A DNA stretch of 42,492 nt. Origin: Puniceispirillum sp965657105 (GTDB lineage: Bacteria > Pseudomonadota > Alphaproteobacteria > Puniceispirillales > Puniceispirillaceae). The position numbers were made by a program, and so were the translations under genes. Shown here piece by piece: positions 34,946 to 42,492 of this stretch (positions within the stretch are counted from its first letter, which is position 1; every line of letters starts with the position of its first letter). The notes below the pieces were generated by a model. That model had not been told where the DNA came from. It made no database searches and worked only from the letters and a program-made list of their open reading frames with translations. The stretch covers positions 1 to 42,492 of the forward strand of contig NZ_CBFHNB010000010.1 in the NCBI RefSeq assembly GCF_965657105.1, written 5' to 3'.

Positions 34946-35428
34946 TTAAGCTGTACCCATCTCAACCGTTCGCACGATGCGCGATAAGCGGTCTAGTATC
35001 GCGTTCACAAACGCAACTTCACAGCCGCAGGCATCGCTGATAGCCGCATATTCACTAACCACAGCACGTGCAGGAATATGCGGCATGAACCGTAATTCAT
35101 AAGCACCGCATCGTAACACAGTCAGCTCAATCAATGGCAGGCGCTCAATACTCCATCCACTTACCAAAGAATTGGCAATATCCTCATCTAACAGCGCCAT
35201 TTCTTTTTCAACGCCTGTGTAAAGGGCATTCAAATGCTCGTGGTCAATATCTTTAACCCGAAAGGATTTTGACACATCCGGCGCATAATGCGTCAGATAA
35301 TCCGGTGCAAAATCAATCGAGGTGCGTTCCGTAATTTGTGATTGATATAATATCTGTATCGAAGACACGCGTGATGCAGATCGTCGGCGAACAGGAACAG
35401 GTTTCAGTTCAGCATTTTCCTTTGCCAT
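34946..35428 (-). CDS. nusB: Transcription antitermination factor NusB
   Basis: All-helical RNA-binding protein that acts with NusE (S10) at boxA sites during rRNA transcription. 160 residues. Recognised by RRSASRVSSIQILYQSQITE at the N-terminus, LVSGWSIERLPLIELTVLRC, GAYELRFMPHIPARAVVSEY and the ending FVNAILDRLSRIVR. It lies 4 bp after ribH, the standard ribH-nusB pairing. The N-terminus has a short variable extension (MAKENAELKPVPVR). Confidence 0.95.
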   Translation of the reverse strand: MAKENAELKPVPVRRRSASRVSSIQILYQSQITERTSIDFAPDYLTHYAPDVSKSFRVKDIDHEHLNALYTGVEKEMALLDEDIANSLVSGWSIERLPLIELTVLRCGAYELRFMPHIPARAVVSEYAAISDACGCEVAFVNAILDRLSRIVRTVEMGTA

Positions 35429-35432
35429 ATGA

Positions 35433-35864
35433 TCAGATACCTACGTCTTGTTTCAATTTTGCCATAGCCAGAGCCGCGCGTGCAGCGTCTCCACCTTTGT
35501 CTTTACGGCTTTTATCAGCACGTGCCCATGCTTGATCTTCATCTTCAACCGTAATGATACCGTTACCAATAGCCAGATTTTCTGCCAACGCCAAATCCAT
35601 CAGCCCGCGCGCTGATTCATTACAAACAGTGTCATAATGGCTTGTCTCTCCACGAATAACACAGCCAAGTGCAACATAACCATCAAAGCGCTTGTCGCTG
35701 GATGCGTAAAAGGCAATCGCTGCTGGAATTTCAAGCGCACCCGGCACAGAAATGGTTTCATGCGTTGCACCCTCGGCTTCAAGGGCGGCTATGGCTCCTG
35801 CCCTCTGAGCATCCGCGAGCGCACCATAAAAGCGTGCTTCAACAATTAGAAAATGTGCTGACAT
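35433..35864 (-). CDS. ribH: 6,7-dimethyl-8-ribityllumazine synthase
   Basis: Condenses the pyrimidine intermediate with dihydroxybutanone phosphate to give lumazine, the riboflavin precursor. 143 residues. Motifs: FLIVEARFYGALADAQRAGA, SVPGALEIPAAIAF (phosphate/substrate loop), ALGCVIRGETSHYDTVCNES with the catalytic His, and GNGIITVEDEDQAWARAD. Its ATG overlaps the ribBX stop by one base, and nusB follows after 4 bp. Confidence 0.96.
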   Translation of the reverse strand: MSAHFLIVEARFYGALADAQRAGAIAALEAEGATHETISVPGALEIPAAIAFYASSDKRFDGYVALGCVIRGETSHYDTVCNESARGLMDLALAENLAIGNGIITVEDEDQAWARADKSRKDKGGDAARAALAMAKLKQDVGI

Positions 35865-37015
35865 TACTGCCCCTCTCCATTCAACGGCTTCCAGTCAACA
35901 ATCTCCAGATCATACCCATCTAGGCTGATAACATTTGGCTTGGAATTTGATAACAGAACCATTTTGGAAACGCCAAGATCACCAAGAATTTGCGCACCTA
36001 CTCCATATTCACGTAAATCATGCCCTGGATTATCACCGCTATTGGTATCTTGCATCACCCGCTGGCTTACCATTGATGACAGGCTGGTATTTGACGACTC
36101 ACGAAGCACAACAACAATGCCTCGTCCATTCTTTTCAATCGTATGCATAGCTGTTTCCAACTCACGGCCATTCCGAAATGGAGACGCTTCGTCAAGCACA
36201 TCAGACATCAAATCAAGGGCATGCATTCTCACCAGAATAGGGTCATCTCCGGAAATGTCCCCTTTCACAAGTGCTATATGCTCAACATCCGAGATCGTAT
36301 TTACATAGATAATCATCCGCCATGAGCCGCTTGTCTGAGAAGCAAAGTCTGTTTCTACTGACCTTTGAACCAGCGTTTCATTCAAACGGCGCCATGCAAT
36401 TAAATCAGCAATAGTGCCGATTTTTAAATCATGTTCTTTTGCAAAAGGCAGCAAATCATCAAGACGTGCCATTTCGCCATCATCTTTCATAATCTCACAA
36501 ATAACACCTGATGGATTTTCCGAACCAGCTGCACGTGCGATATCAATAACTGCTTCGGTATGCCCTGCCCGTACAAGCGTTCCGCCATCACGGCCAATAA
36601 GCGGAAAAATATGCCCTGGCGTGGTGATGTCTTTTTCACTTCGTTGCGGGTCGATAGCTGTACGAATCGTATGGGCACGATCGGCAGCCGAAATACCTGT
36701 TGTAACGCCTTCACGCGCTTCAATCGAAACCGTAAACGCTGTCTGATGCCGCGATTCATTGCGGCGCTCCATCATGCCGAGCCCCAGTGCCTCTGTTCTT
36801 TCACGTGGCAAAGCCAAACAGATAAGTCCGCGCCCATACTTTGCCATGAAGTTAATATTTTCCGGGCTCACCCATTCGCCTACAACACACAGATCGCCTT
36901 CATTCTCACGATCTTCATCGTCAATCAGGATGAAAAGCTTACCTTGTTTGGCATCAGCAATAACATCTTCAATGGGAGATAATGCGGGCATATCTGGTTT
37001 ACCGGACTGACTCAT
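35864..37015 (-). CDS. ribBX: Dihydroxybutanone phosphate synthase fused to a degenerate GTP-cyclohydrolase-II-like domain (RibBX type)
   Basis: 383 residues. The N-terminal RibB domain (1 to about 212) looks active: IDDEDRENEGDL, FTVSIEAREGVTTGISAADR, GHTEAVIDIARAAG and CEIMKDDGEMARL are intact. The C-terminal part (about 213-383) resembles GTP cyclohydrolase II, but the zinc-binding region, normally a three-cysteine segment of the form C-x10-C-x-C after VRxHSE, reads VRMHALDLMSDVLDEASPFR and contains no cysteine. Such fusions have been described in Proteobacteria as RibBX, where the second domain does not replace RibA. The cell then needs a separate ribA, which is not in this window. It lies 2 bp after ribE and overlaps ribH by one base. 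A plain RibBA annotation would be misleading. Confidence 0.9.
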   Translation of the reverse strand: MSQSGKPDMPALSPIEDVIADAKQGKLFILIDDEDRENEGDLCVVGEWVSPENINFMAKYGRGLICLALPRERTEALGLGMMERRNESRHQTAFTVSIEAREGVTTGISAADRAHTIRTAIDPQRSEKDITTPGHIFPLIGRDGGTLVRAGHTEAVIDIARAAGSENPSGVICEIMKDDGEMARLDDLLPFAKEHDLKIGTIADLIAWRRLNETLVQRSVETDFASQTSGSWRMIIYVNTISDVEHIALVKGDISGDDPILVRMHALDLMSDVLDEASPFRNGRELETAMHTIEKNGRGIVVVLRESSNTSLSSMVSQRVMQDTNSGDNPGHDLREYGVGAQILGDLGVSKMVLLSNSKPNVISLDGYDLEIVDWKPLNGEGQ

Positions 37016-37017
37016 TA

Positions 37018-37614
37018 TTACGCTTCCTTGTTAAGGCTATTCAGGCGCGCAACATAGCGTGCCAGCATATCTATTTCCATATTCATTTTCTGACCAACCG
37101 TCAGCACACCAAACTGGGTCACATCCCATGTATGAGCAATTACATTTATCGTAAAACTATCGTCAGTGACATTATTCACTGTCAGAGACACGCCATCTAA
37201 TGTAACCGATCCCTTGGGCGCAACAAACATCGCCAAATCAGCAGGCACACTCAGGCTTACAATATGACTATCACCATCAGGCGTGATCGATAACACTTCG
37301 GCCAACCCATCGACATGACCGGACACAATATGACCGCCCAGCTCATCTCCCATACGAAGCGCACGTTCAAGATTAATTTTGTCACCTTTGTGCCAGTTAC
37401 CAAGCGTTGTCACCGATATTGTTTCGGATGATGCCTCAACCTTAAAGCTATGCGCATCACGCGCGACCACAGTTAAACATATACCCGAACAGGCAATAGA
37501 CGCCCCAATATCAATCGTCGCGCAATCCCAGTCACACCCAATAGTTAAATGCCGGTCGCCTGCATCGTGAATATCAAGAATATGGCCTTGTCCGGTAATG
37601 ATTCCTGTAAACAT
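37018..37614 (-). CDS. ribE: Riboflavin synthase, alpha subunit
   Basis: Dismutates two lumazines into riboflavin. 198 residues as two lumazine-binding repeats: the first begins MFTGIITGQGHIL and has IACSGICLTVVARD, the second begins IVSGHVDGLAEVL and has LDGVSLTVNNVTDD. I start at ATG 37614; the TTG just before it would add one residue. It lies between ribD and ribBX with gaps of 31 and 2 bp. No FMN riboswitch was seen upstream of this or the other rib genes. Confidence 0.95.
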   Translation of the reverse strand: MFTGIITGQGHILDIHDAGDRHLTIGCDWDCATIDIGASIACSGICLTVVARDAHSFKVEASSETISVTTLGNWHKGDKINLERALRMGDELGGHIVSGHVDGLAEVLSITPDGDSHIVSLSVPADLAMFVAPKGSVTLDGVSLTVNNVTDDSFTINVIAHTWDVTQFGVLTVGQKMNMEIDMLARYVARLNSLNKEA

Positions 37615-37645
37615 CAAAACATCCGTTACTTATGATTACGCCAGT

Positions 37646-38746
37646 CTAAAGAGATTTAGCCAAAATGGTCAGGCGATCCCGTCCGATTTGCTGATGATGC
37701 GTCTCGGTATATCGCGTTTGCTCAGGCAAAGCCACTAGCTTTAGGGGTGATATAGCAGGAATAGCGTCACTGCCCAGTAAATGTTGGCTTTGCGTCCAAT
37801 GGATAACATCGGCTAGGTCACTGGCAATCATACTGGTCACAATAGAGCTACCCGCCTCAACCAGCAGATTATTCACCCCCGCATCACCTAGATAACGTAA
37901 AACCTTTTTCAGATCGAGCCGCTTTGGCGACCCATCATCTGGTGTTTTATCCACAGCTATTGGCACAATCACGGCGCCAGACTTTTCAAGCGCAATCCGG
38001 GTATCAGATGACGCGGTATCAGCACAAAAGATCACCGTTGGCACAGCGTTATTATTTTGCAGAATCTTGGCATCTGGAGGGCAACGAAGCTGACTATCCA
38101 GAATAAATCGTGACGGGCTATCTTGTTCCAGCCCGGGCAACCGGCATGTCATTTCTGGATCATCTGCCAGAATCGTCCCAATACCTGTCAAAATTGCATC
38201 TGATTTGCTGCGTAGCAGGTGCACATAACGGCGCATTGGTGGTGATGTCAGCCAAATTTTCCGACCATCACCAAGTGCAATACCACCATCCAGTGATGTC
38301 GCTGTCTTGATAGTGACAAGAGGCAGTTTATGCACCATACGATGTAAAAACCCCTGCATGACAGAATAGGCCATATCACTTGCAATATCGGTGATAACGT
38401 CAATACCAGCCGCACGAAGCATAGCCACACCCTTGCCATTCACACGCCTATCGGGGTCTTGCCACGCTATGACAACCCGTCGGATTCCTGCCTCGATCAA
38501 TGCCGTGGCACATGGAGGCGTTTGCCCTTGATGGGCACAAGGTTCCAGCGTGACATAGGCGGTGCCACCACGCGCGTGTTGACCTGCCATCGCCAGCGCC
38601 ACAGTTTCGGCATGCGGCCGACCTGTCAGTGCTGTATGTCCAGCCCCGACAAGTTGACCAGAGGCAGCTATAATCACACAGCCAACCGGCGGATTTTCAG
38701 CAGCGCGCCCAACCGCCTTTCGGGCTTCCGAAATGGCGTAACGCAT
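37646..38746 (-). CDS. ribD: Bifunctional pyrimidine deaminase/reductase RibD
   Basis: Carries out the second and third steps of riboflavin synthesis. The deaminase domain (1-140) has the zinc site: HAE at 45-47 and Cys70/Cys79 in TLEPCAHQGQTPPC. The reductase domain (about 145-366) follows from LPLVTIKTATSLDGGIALGD, with AILTGIGTILADDPEMTCR and VNNLLVEAGSSIVTSMI. The start is uncertain: ATG 38746 gives 366 residues beginning MRYAISEARKA, close to the family start, but has no good ribosome binding site. A GTG at 38782-38784, overlapping the end of nrdR, would add 12 residues. A still longer reading from a TTG inside nrdR is unlikely. Confidence 0.93.
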   Translation of the reverse strand: MRYAISEARKAVGRAAENPPVGCVIIAASGQLVGAGHTALTGRPHAETVALAMAGQHARGGTAYVTLEPCAHQGQTPPCATALIEAGIRRVVIAWQDPDRRVNGKGVAMLRAAGIDVITDIASDMAYSVMQGFLHRMVHKLPLVTIKTATSLDGGIALGDGRKIWLTSPPMRRYVHLLRSKSDAILTGIGTILADDPEMTCRLPGLEQDSPSRFILDSQLRCPPDAKILQNNNAVPTVIFCADTASSDTRIALEKSGAVIVPIAVDKTPDDGSPKRLDLKKVLRYLGDAGVNNLLVEAGSSIVTSMIASDLADVIHWTQSQHLLGSDAIPAISPLKLVALPEQTRYTETHHQQIGRDRLTILAKSL

Positions 38747-38777
38747 CCATTTTTGATCAATGTTTTTAGTCGGGATA

Positions 38778-39230
38778 TTAATCACCAAGTTCTTTTTCAA
38801 CAAAGGCTTCAAAATCTTTGGCTTCTCCAAAGTTTCGATAAACCGATGCGTAACGTATATAGGCTACATGATCGAGTTGGTTAAGCGCCGTCATGACCAA
38901 TTCACCAACAAGTTCGCTTGGCACATCCCCGTCGGAGTGGCTTTCAAGTTGGCGCACAATCTGATTGATCGACCGTGCTTTATCGTCAGGGTCAACATCG
39001 CGTTTGCGCAAAGCAATTTCAAAAGACCGTTCAAGCTTTTCCCGATCAAAAAGAGACCGGCGTCCATTACGCTTTACGATCATAATTTCACGCAACTGTA
39101 CACGCTCAAATGTTGTAAAGCGTGACTCACATTTACCACAGAAGCGGCGACGCCGGATAGCGGCGCCGTCTTCACATGGTCTAGAGTCCTTTACCTGCGT
39201 GTCTTCACTGGCACAAAACGGACAAATCAT
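38778..39230 (-). CDS. nrdR: NrdR transcriptional repressor of ribonucleotide reductase genes
   Basis: Zinc-ribbon plus ATP-cone regulator that represses ribonucleotide reductase operons in response to nucleotides. 150 residues. Zinc ligands Cys3, Cys6, Cys31 and Cys34 are present (MICPFCASEDTQVKDSRP and RRFCGKCESRFTTFE), followed by the ATP cone from IMIVKRNGRRSLFDREKLER to YIRYASVYRNF. The gene sits between glyA (45 bp upstream) and ribD, the usual alphaproteobacterial order. No NrdR box was searched for elsewhere. Confidence 0.96.
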   Translation of the reverse strand: MICPFCASEDTQVKDSRPCEDGAAIRRRRFCGKCESRFTTFERVQLREIMIVKRNGRRSLFDREKLERSFEIALRKRDVDPDDKARSINQIVRQLESHSDGDVPSELVGELVMTALNQLDHVAYIRYASVYRNFGEAKDFEAFVEKELGD

Positions 39231-39275
39231 TTCCCAAACCCACGCTATATATTGACGTGAGAGTGATTGTACACA

Positions 39276-40580
39276 CTATTGATAGATTGGGAAAGCCCGA
39301 CATAGTCTGCGCACTTTTTCACGTACAACAGCCTCAACAGCACTATTGTCTTCTGGATTTTCTGCCAAGCCGTCAAAAACATCTCCGATCAGATGACCGA
39401 TTTCGACAAACTCCTCACGCGCAAAGCCACGTGTTGTGCCTGCTGGTGTGCCCAGACGAACACCCGAGGTCACCATAGGTGGCTGCGGATCAAACGGAAT
39501 GCCATTTTTGTTACATGTGATGCCAGCATGCTCAAGCGACACTTCAGTGATATCACCTGTCAGACCTTTTGGACGTAAATCGACCAGCGTCAGATGTGTG
39601 TCAGTACCTCCAGATACAATCGCCGCACCACGTTCGATCAGCGTTTCAGAAAGCACACGAGCATTTTCAACAACAGAGTCGATATATTGCTTAAACTCTG
39701 GCCGCATCGCTTCGCCAAAAGCAACCGCTTTACCAGCAATCGCATGCATCAACGGGCCACCCTGAAGTCCTGGGAAAACAGCTGAATTGAACTTTTTGCC
39801 CAGCGCTTCATCATTGGACAGAATGATACCACCACGCGATGCACGCAATGTTTTATGCGTTGTTGAGGTCACAACATGCGCATGAGGAACCGGGCTTGGA
39901 TGCGCACCGGTAGCAACCAGACCAGAAATATGCGCCATATCGACCATCAGATAGGCACCAACCGAATCAGCAATTTCACGGAATTTGGCAAAATCGAGTG
40001 TTCTAGGATAGGCCGAACCACCAGCCAGAATCATCTGTGGTTTGCACTCTTCGGCAATTTTCTGCAACTCATCAAAGTCGATTAAAGAGGTTTCTGGATC
40101 AACGCCATATTGCACGGCATTAAACCACTTACCCGATAGGTTTGGCGCTGCACCATGCGTAAGGTGGCCACCTGCGGCCAATGACATACCCAGAATCGTA
40201 TCGCCTGGCTTTAATAAGCTCAAGAATACAGCCTGATTAGCTTGCGCACCAGAATGCGGTTGCACATTTACAAAGTTACAATTAAACAGCGTCTTGGCGC
40301 GTTCAATCGCTAATGTCTCGACAACGTCCATATACTCACAACCGCCATAATAACGACGACCTGAATAGCCTTCGGCATATTTATTGGTGAAAATAGATCC
40401 CTGTGCTTCCATAACGGCCGTACTGACAATATTTTCGGATGCGATCATTTCAATCTGATCCTGCTGGCGCACAAGCTCATGCCCTAATGCAGCCGCTACT
40501 TCAGGATCGGTGTCCTTTAATGGTGCTGAGAAAAACCCGTCCATTACGAATGATGGTATTGTTCTTTTTAAATCGTCCAT
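39276..40580 (-). CDS. glyA: Serine hydroxymethyltransferase
   Basis: PLP enzyme that interconverts serine and glycine while charging tetrahydrofolate. 434 residues. Motifs: MIASENIVSTAVMEAQGS, NKYAEGYSGRRYYGGCEYMD, ANQAVFLSLLKPGDTILGMS, the PLP-lysine segment VVTSTTHKTLRASRGG, VFPGLQGGPLMHAIAGKAVA and TSGVRLGTPAGTTRG. A strong AAAGGAG precedes the ATG. It follows rpiB by 115 bp. Upstream there is no recognisable glycine riboswitch. Confidence 0.97.
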   Translation of the reverse strand: MDDLKRTIPSFVMDGFFSAPLKDTDPEVAAALGHELVRQQDQIEMIASENIVSTAVMEAQGSIFTNKYAEGYSGRRYYGGCEYMDVVETLAIERAKTLFNCNFVNVQPHSGAQANQAVFLSLLKPGDTILGMSLAAGGHLTHGAAPNLSGKWFNAVQYGVDPETSLIDFDELQKIAEECKPQMILAGGSAYPRTLDFAKFREIADSVGAYLMVDMAHISGLVATGAHPSPVPHAHVVTSTTHKTLRASRGGIILSNDEALGKKFNSAVFPGLQGGPLMHAIAGKAVAFGEAMRPEFKQYIDSVVENARVLSETLIERGAAIVSGGTDTHLTLVDLRPKGLTGDITEVSLEHAGITCNKNGIPFDPQPPMVTSGVRLGTPAGTTRGFAREEFVEIGHLIGDVFDGLAENPEDNSAVEAVVREKVRRLCRAFPIYQ

Positions 40581-40695
40581 AATAATCTCCTTTGGTTAAT
40601 GCGGTCGCAATGACCATTCCTCGACAGGGGAGCCGAATAATTACACATGTTACTGTCACAGTGCGCATCCCATTTGCGACACTATTTCGCTCAAA

Positions 40696-41145
40696 CTAGG
40701 GCGAAAGTTTCGTCAACTTATCAACCCGCCTCGCATGACGACCACCCTCAAAGTCGGTAGTAAGAAACGCATCAATGCACGCCAGAGCTGTCTCCTGGCT
40801 TATCAGCCGTTCACCAAGCGCAATCACATTTGCATTATTATGTTCACGTGACAAACGCGCCGCCTCGGCAGACGTGACCAACGCGGCACGCACCCATGGA
40901 AAACGATTTACAGCTATTGAAATACCTATACCACTTCCACAGATAGCAACGCCACGTGCATCAACTTCACCAGATAGTGCCATAGCTAGCTTTTCTCCGT
41001 AATCTGGATAGTCGACTGAGCTGCCAGCATCTGGGCCAAGATCGACAACCTGCAAACCTTTCGCCGCAATATATGCGGCAACCGCACTGCGCAATTCAAC
41101 ACCAGCGTGATCCGATGCCAGATAAATTTTTGCATTCGTAGCCAT
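40696..41145 (-). CDS. rpiB: Ribose-5-phosphate isomerase B
   Basis: Interconverts ribose 5-phosphate and ribulose 5-phosphate. 149 residues. Seen: IYLASDHAGVELRSAVAAYI at the N-terminus, VDLGPDAGSSVDYPDYGEKL, the catalytic-Cys segment GVAICGSGIGISIAVNRFPW (Cys69), AARLSREHNNANVIALGERL and a C-terminal ending with GGRHARRVDKL. It is the first gene of the minus-strand set that continues with glyA and nrdR, so ribose phosphate, one-carbon and nucleotide control genes are grouped. It is transcribed away from the candidate small RNA. Confidence 0.95.
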   Translation of the reverse strand: MATNAKIYLASDHAGVELRSAVAAYIAAKGLQVVDLGPDAGSSVDYPDYGEKLAMALSGEVDARGVAICGSGIGISIAVNRFPWVRAALVTSAEAARLSREHNNANVIALGERLISQETALACIDAFLTTDFEGGRHARRVDKLTKLSP

Positions 41146-41384
41146 GTATTGAATTTACCCGATCACCAAAAGTAACACTCGATTTCACAAGCAAAACATT
41201 TATTAAAAACCTGTAGCACATCAAAACATCATTCAACAATGTATTGTCTTTACGTTGCCACATTACCTCTAAATAGCTAATTCACTCTGTCTTGTTACAA
41301 ATAATACATATGAATGACTATTTTATTAAAAAAAGAATAATTTTGTATCGACAAATGATGTTTTATTGCTTAGCGTAAATGTAA

Positions 41385-41476
41385 CAGGTTGCAAAGACCG
41401 GGTTTAGGGAGTGAAAAAGCCAGCACAGATTGGCGACTGTTTGAAAGGCAAGGCGCGAGCCTTGCTTTTTCTTTTT
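41385..41476 (+). ncRNA. Candidate small RNA gene, family unknown
   Basis: A stretch of about 90 bases on the plus strand with higher GC than its flanks ends in a clear rho-independent terminator, but no protein gene on the plus strand lies upstream (glyA, nrdR and rpiB run the other way). Internal short pairings are possible (GCCA with TGGC at about 41419-41434; GGT with ACC further 5'). It does not resemble SRP RNA, tmRNA, RNase P RNA or an obvious 6S fold. The 5' end is a guess; no convincing promoter was found. Confidence 0.5.
41448..41476 (+). terminator. Strong intrinsic terminator on the plus strand
   Basis: Stem GCAAGGC (41448-41454) and GCCTTGC (41459-41465) with a GCGA tetraloop, followed directly by ten T in eleven bases (41466-41476). 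On the other strand the stem is followed by only a few T, so the orientation is clear. Confidence 0.85.
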
Positions 41477-41587
41477 GGTTTTGATTTTCGTATGCTCAGC
41501 CTAGTTTACAGAAGCCCCACACTGGCCGAAAAATTGCTAATCAAGACGCATTAAAACCATCTGCGACAGGTCGTCGCGGGGTGCGTA

Positions 41588-41824
41588 TTAAAGCTTATCT
41601 AGCGATATCAAACCCGAATCAATTACCATGAAAACCATTATGAACAAAATCGCGGCGATAATTGTCGCCACCCCTACCTTACGCCAAATCAAAGGCCGTT
41701 CGGGTGCCGATGTTGCATGTCCGGTTTCAACAGTTGTTGGTGCCTTTACACCAAAGGGCAATGTCATCAAAAACACCCACCACCATAAAAGTATATATAC
41801 GACGACTCCTGATACAATATCCAT
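41588..41824 (-). CDS. DUF1467-family small membrane protein
   Basis: 78-residue membrane protein with two helices: about 3-22 (IVSGVVVYILLWWWVFLMTL) and 52-72 (VGVATIIAAILFIMVFMVID), joined by a polar loop with PFGVKAPTTVETGHATSAPE. The WWWVFLMTLPFGV pattern is characteristic of DUF1467, a family of unknown function found in Alphaproteobacteria near rnj and mce, as here. It starts 8 bp after mce on the same strand. Confidence 0.88.
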   Translation of the reverse strand: MDIVSGVVVYILLWWWVFLMTLPFGVKAPTTVETGHATSAPERPLIWRKVGVATIIAAILFIMVFMVIDSGLISLDKL

Positions 41825-41832
41825 GACCTGCC

Positions 41833-42240
41833 CTAACGCACCTCTTCAAGTTCAATCAAAGTGCCATTGAAATCCTTTGGATGTAAAAACAAGACTGGAT
41901 TCCCATGCGCGCCTTTTTTTGGTGTCCCATTACCAAGCACACGCGCGCCCTTGGCTGTCAAATGATCACATGCTGCGGCAATATCCGACACTTCGTAACA
42001 TATGTGGTGCATACCACCATCAGGATTACGTTGCAGGAACATTGCAATTGGTGATGTCTCGCCTAATGGTTCCATAAGTTCAACTTTACCATTTGGGGCA
42101 TTTACAAAAACGATACGCACCCCATGTTCGGGCAGGCTTTCGACCGCACTGACATCTGCACCCAGCACATCCCGCCAGTGCAACGCGGCCTTTTCAACAT
42201 CAGGCACGGCAATCGCGATATGATTTATACGGCCTATCAT
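41833..42240 (-). CDS. mce: Methylmalonyl-CoA epimerase
   Basis: Vicinal-oxygen-chelate fold enzyme that converts between the two stereoisomers of methylmalonyl-CoA in propionate metabolism. 135 residues as two VOC repeats: INHIAIAVPDVEKAALHWRD with the first metal His, and GGMHHICYEVSDIAAACDHL with the second. It ends with LFLHPKDFNGTLIELEEV, containing the metal-binding Glu. The ATG overlaps the RNase J stop by four bases (ATGA), indicating an operon. The methylmalonyl-CoA mutase genes are not in the window. Confidence 0.93.
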   Translation of the reverse strand: MIGRINHIAIAVPDVEKAALHWRDVLGADVSAVESLPEHGVRIVFVNAPNGKVELMEPLGETSPIAMFLQRNPDGGMHHICYEVSDIAAACDHLTAKGARVLGNGTPKKGAHGNPVLFLHPKDFNGTLIELEEVR

Positions 42241-42492
42241 GCCATCAAATCCTCTTGGTTCACCCGCATGATATGGACATGCGTAATCGGGCGCAATCCA
42301 AACATACTTCTTGCAACACGGCGCACAGCCTGTCCAGAAACTTCCTCAACCGAAGCATCATTTTTGCGGGCTGATTTACCAAGTTGCTCGACCGCATCCT
42401 CAACGGCTAAAGACGCCGCCGCGATATAATCATCAGCTTTGTCACCTTCGCCAAGCCCGGTCTGGCTTACCGCTGGCACCATGCAGATATTC
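42237..42492 (-). CDS. rnj: Ribonuclease J, C-terminal fragment (start beyond window)
   Basis: Only the last 84 residues are inside the window, and the reading frame continues past the right edge. The visible part matches the C-terminal dimerisation domain of RNase J: DYIAAASLAVEDAVEQLGK, then SGQAVRRVARSMFGLRPITH leading into VHIMRV, a pattern like the RRAVRSAV...KPICHVLVVEV ending of the family. RNase J is a metallo-beta-lactamase 5'-exonuclease and endonuclease for mRNA decay. The neighbours mce and DUF1467 support the assignment, since rnj-mce-DUF1467 is a known alphaproteobacterial order. The catalytic domain is not seen. Confidence 0.82.
   Translation of the reverse strand, partial: NICMVPAVSQTGLGEGDKADDYIAAASLAVEDAVEQLGKSARKNDASVEEVSGQAVRRVARSMFGLRPITHVHIMRVNQEDLMA

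Larger units (their letters stand above)
41146..41587. other. 442-bp intergenic region with candidate small RNA
   Basis: There is no coding sequence here. The left half (41146-41380) is AT-rich and should contain the rpiB promoter, but no clear -35/-10 pair was identified. The middle (about 41390-41476) holds a candidate small RNA gene on the plus strand, ending in a strong intrinsic terminator. From 41480 to 41587 nothing was recognised. Confidence 0.6.

Noticed and set aside
38747..38830. A longer N-terminus for RibD from a TTG inside nrdR
   Set aside because: It would overlap nrdR by more than 50 bases with a TTG start and a lysine-rich tail not seen in the family; an ATG at 38746 or a GTG at 38782-38784 fits better.
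37615..39275. FMN riboswitch upstream of the rib genes
   Set aside because: No RFN-like conserved helices were found in the short gaps between nrdR, ribD and ribE; the genes are packed in an operon with little leader sequence.
40581..40695. Glycine riboswitch upstream of glyA
   Set aside because: The 115-bp gap lacks the conserved paired-aptamer core; only a strong ribosome binding site was recognised.
41385..41476. Assignment of the candidate small RNA to SRP RNA or 6S RNA
   Set aside because: The SRP core (GGAAGGAAGC-like loop) and the long rod with central bubble of 6S RNA are not present.
1..42492. CRISPR arrays, toxin-antitoxin pairs, defence or prophage genes
   Set aside because: No regularly spaced repeats and no such protein families were found; the Coq10/RatA-type gene sits in a conserved lipA neighbourhood and is not read as a toxin.

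Overview
The window reads as ordinary core chromosome of a moderate-GC alphaproteobacterium. The evidence is neighbourhood order and domain fusions: dusB-ntrB-ntrC-ntrY, a fused ispDF, a pyruvate dehydrogenase beta subunit carrying its own lipoyl domain, bamE / ubiquinol-cytochrome c chaperone / yceD / plsX / fabH / ihfA / merR / tRNA-Pro, nrdR-ribD-ribE-ribBX-ribH-nusB, and rnj-mce-DUF1467. Together with the base composition this would suit a marine SAR116-like (Puniceispirillum-type) lineage, but that placement is inference from memory and was not computed.

Layout. 1-5355 (minus): nitrogen regulation operon dusB-ntrB-ntrC-ntrY, with ntrY running off the left edge. 5586-7836 (plus): ispDF-pgpA-pncC (isoprenoid precursors, phospholipid head-group maturation, NMN recycling), with overlapping stop/start codons. 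7853-19492 (minus): a long block running secG, pyrG, kdsA, eno, ftsB, pdhA, pdhB, pdhC, lpdA, lipA, coq10. It encodes the complete pyruvate dehydrogenase complex together with the enzyme that makes its lipoyl cofactor. tpiA lies just upstream, and tpiA and ppiD diverge from a 258-bp promoter region. 20571-23929 (plus): ppiD-trpE.

24055-29813 is the least conserved part: a secreted SPOR-domain protein, a long-chain acyl-CoA ligase, an EamA transporter, and a TauE/SafE-type permease with a small membrane partner. It ends beside a tRNA-Pro gene, but no integrase or insertion sequence is visible. 30148-34393 (minus) is the phospholipid / fatty-acid initiation / IHF cluster. bamE diverges from it at 34461. 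34946-41145 (minus): rpiB-glyA-nrdR-ribD-ribE-ribBX-ribH-nusB. 41588-42492 (minus): RNase J C-terminus, methylmalonyl-CoA epimerase, DUF1467.

No dramatic new system (no defence island, CRISPR array, prophage or biosynthetic cluster) is visible. The observations most worth following are: an NtrC whose sigma-54 contact loop (GAFTGA) is missing; an orphan strong intrinsic terminator at 41448-41476 that implies an unannotated small RNA; a RibB fused to a GTP-cyclohydrolase-like domain without its zinc cysteines; a plsX whose conserved N-terminus can only be read from a non-canonical start such as CTG; and an ispDF promoter so close to the ATG that the mRNA may be leaderless.
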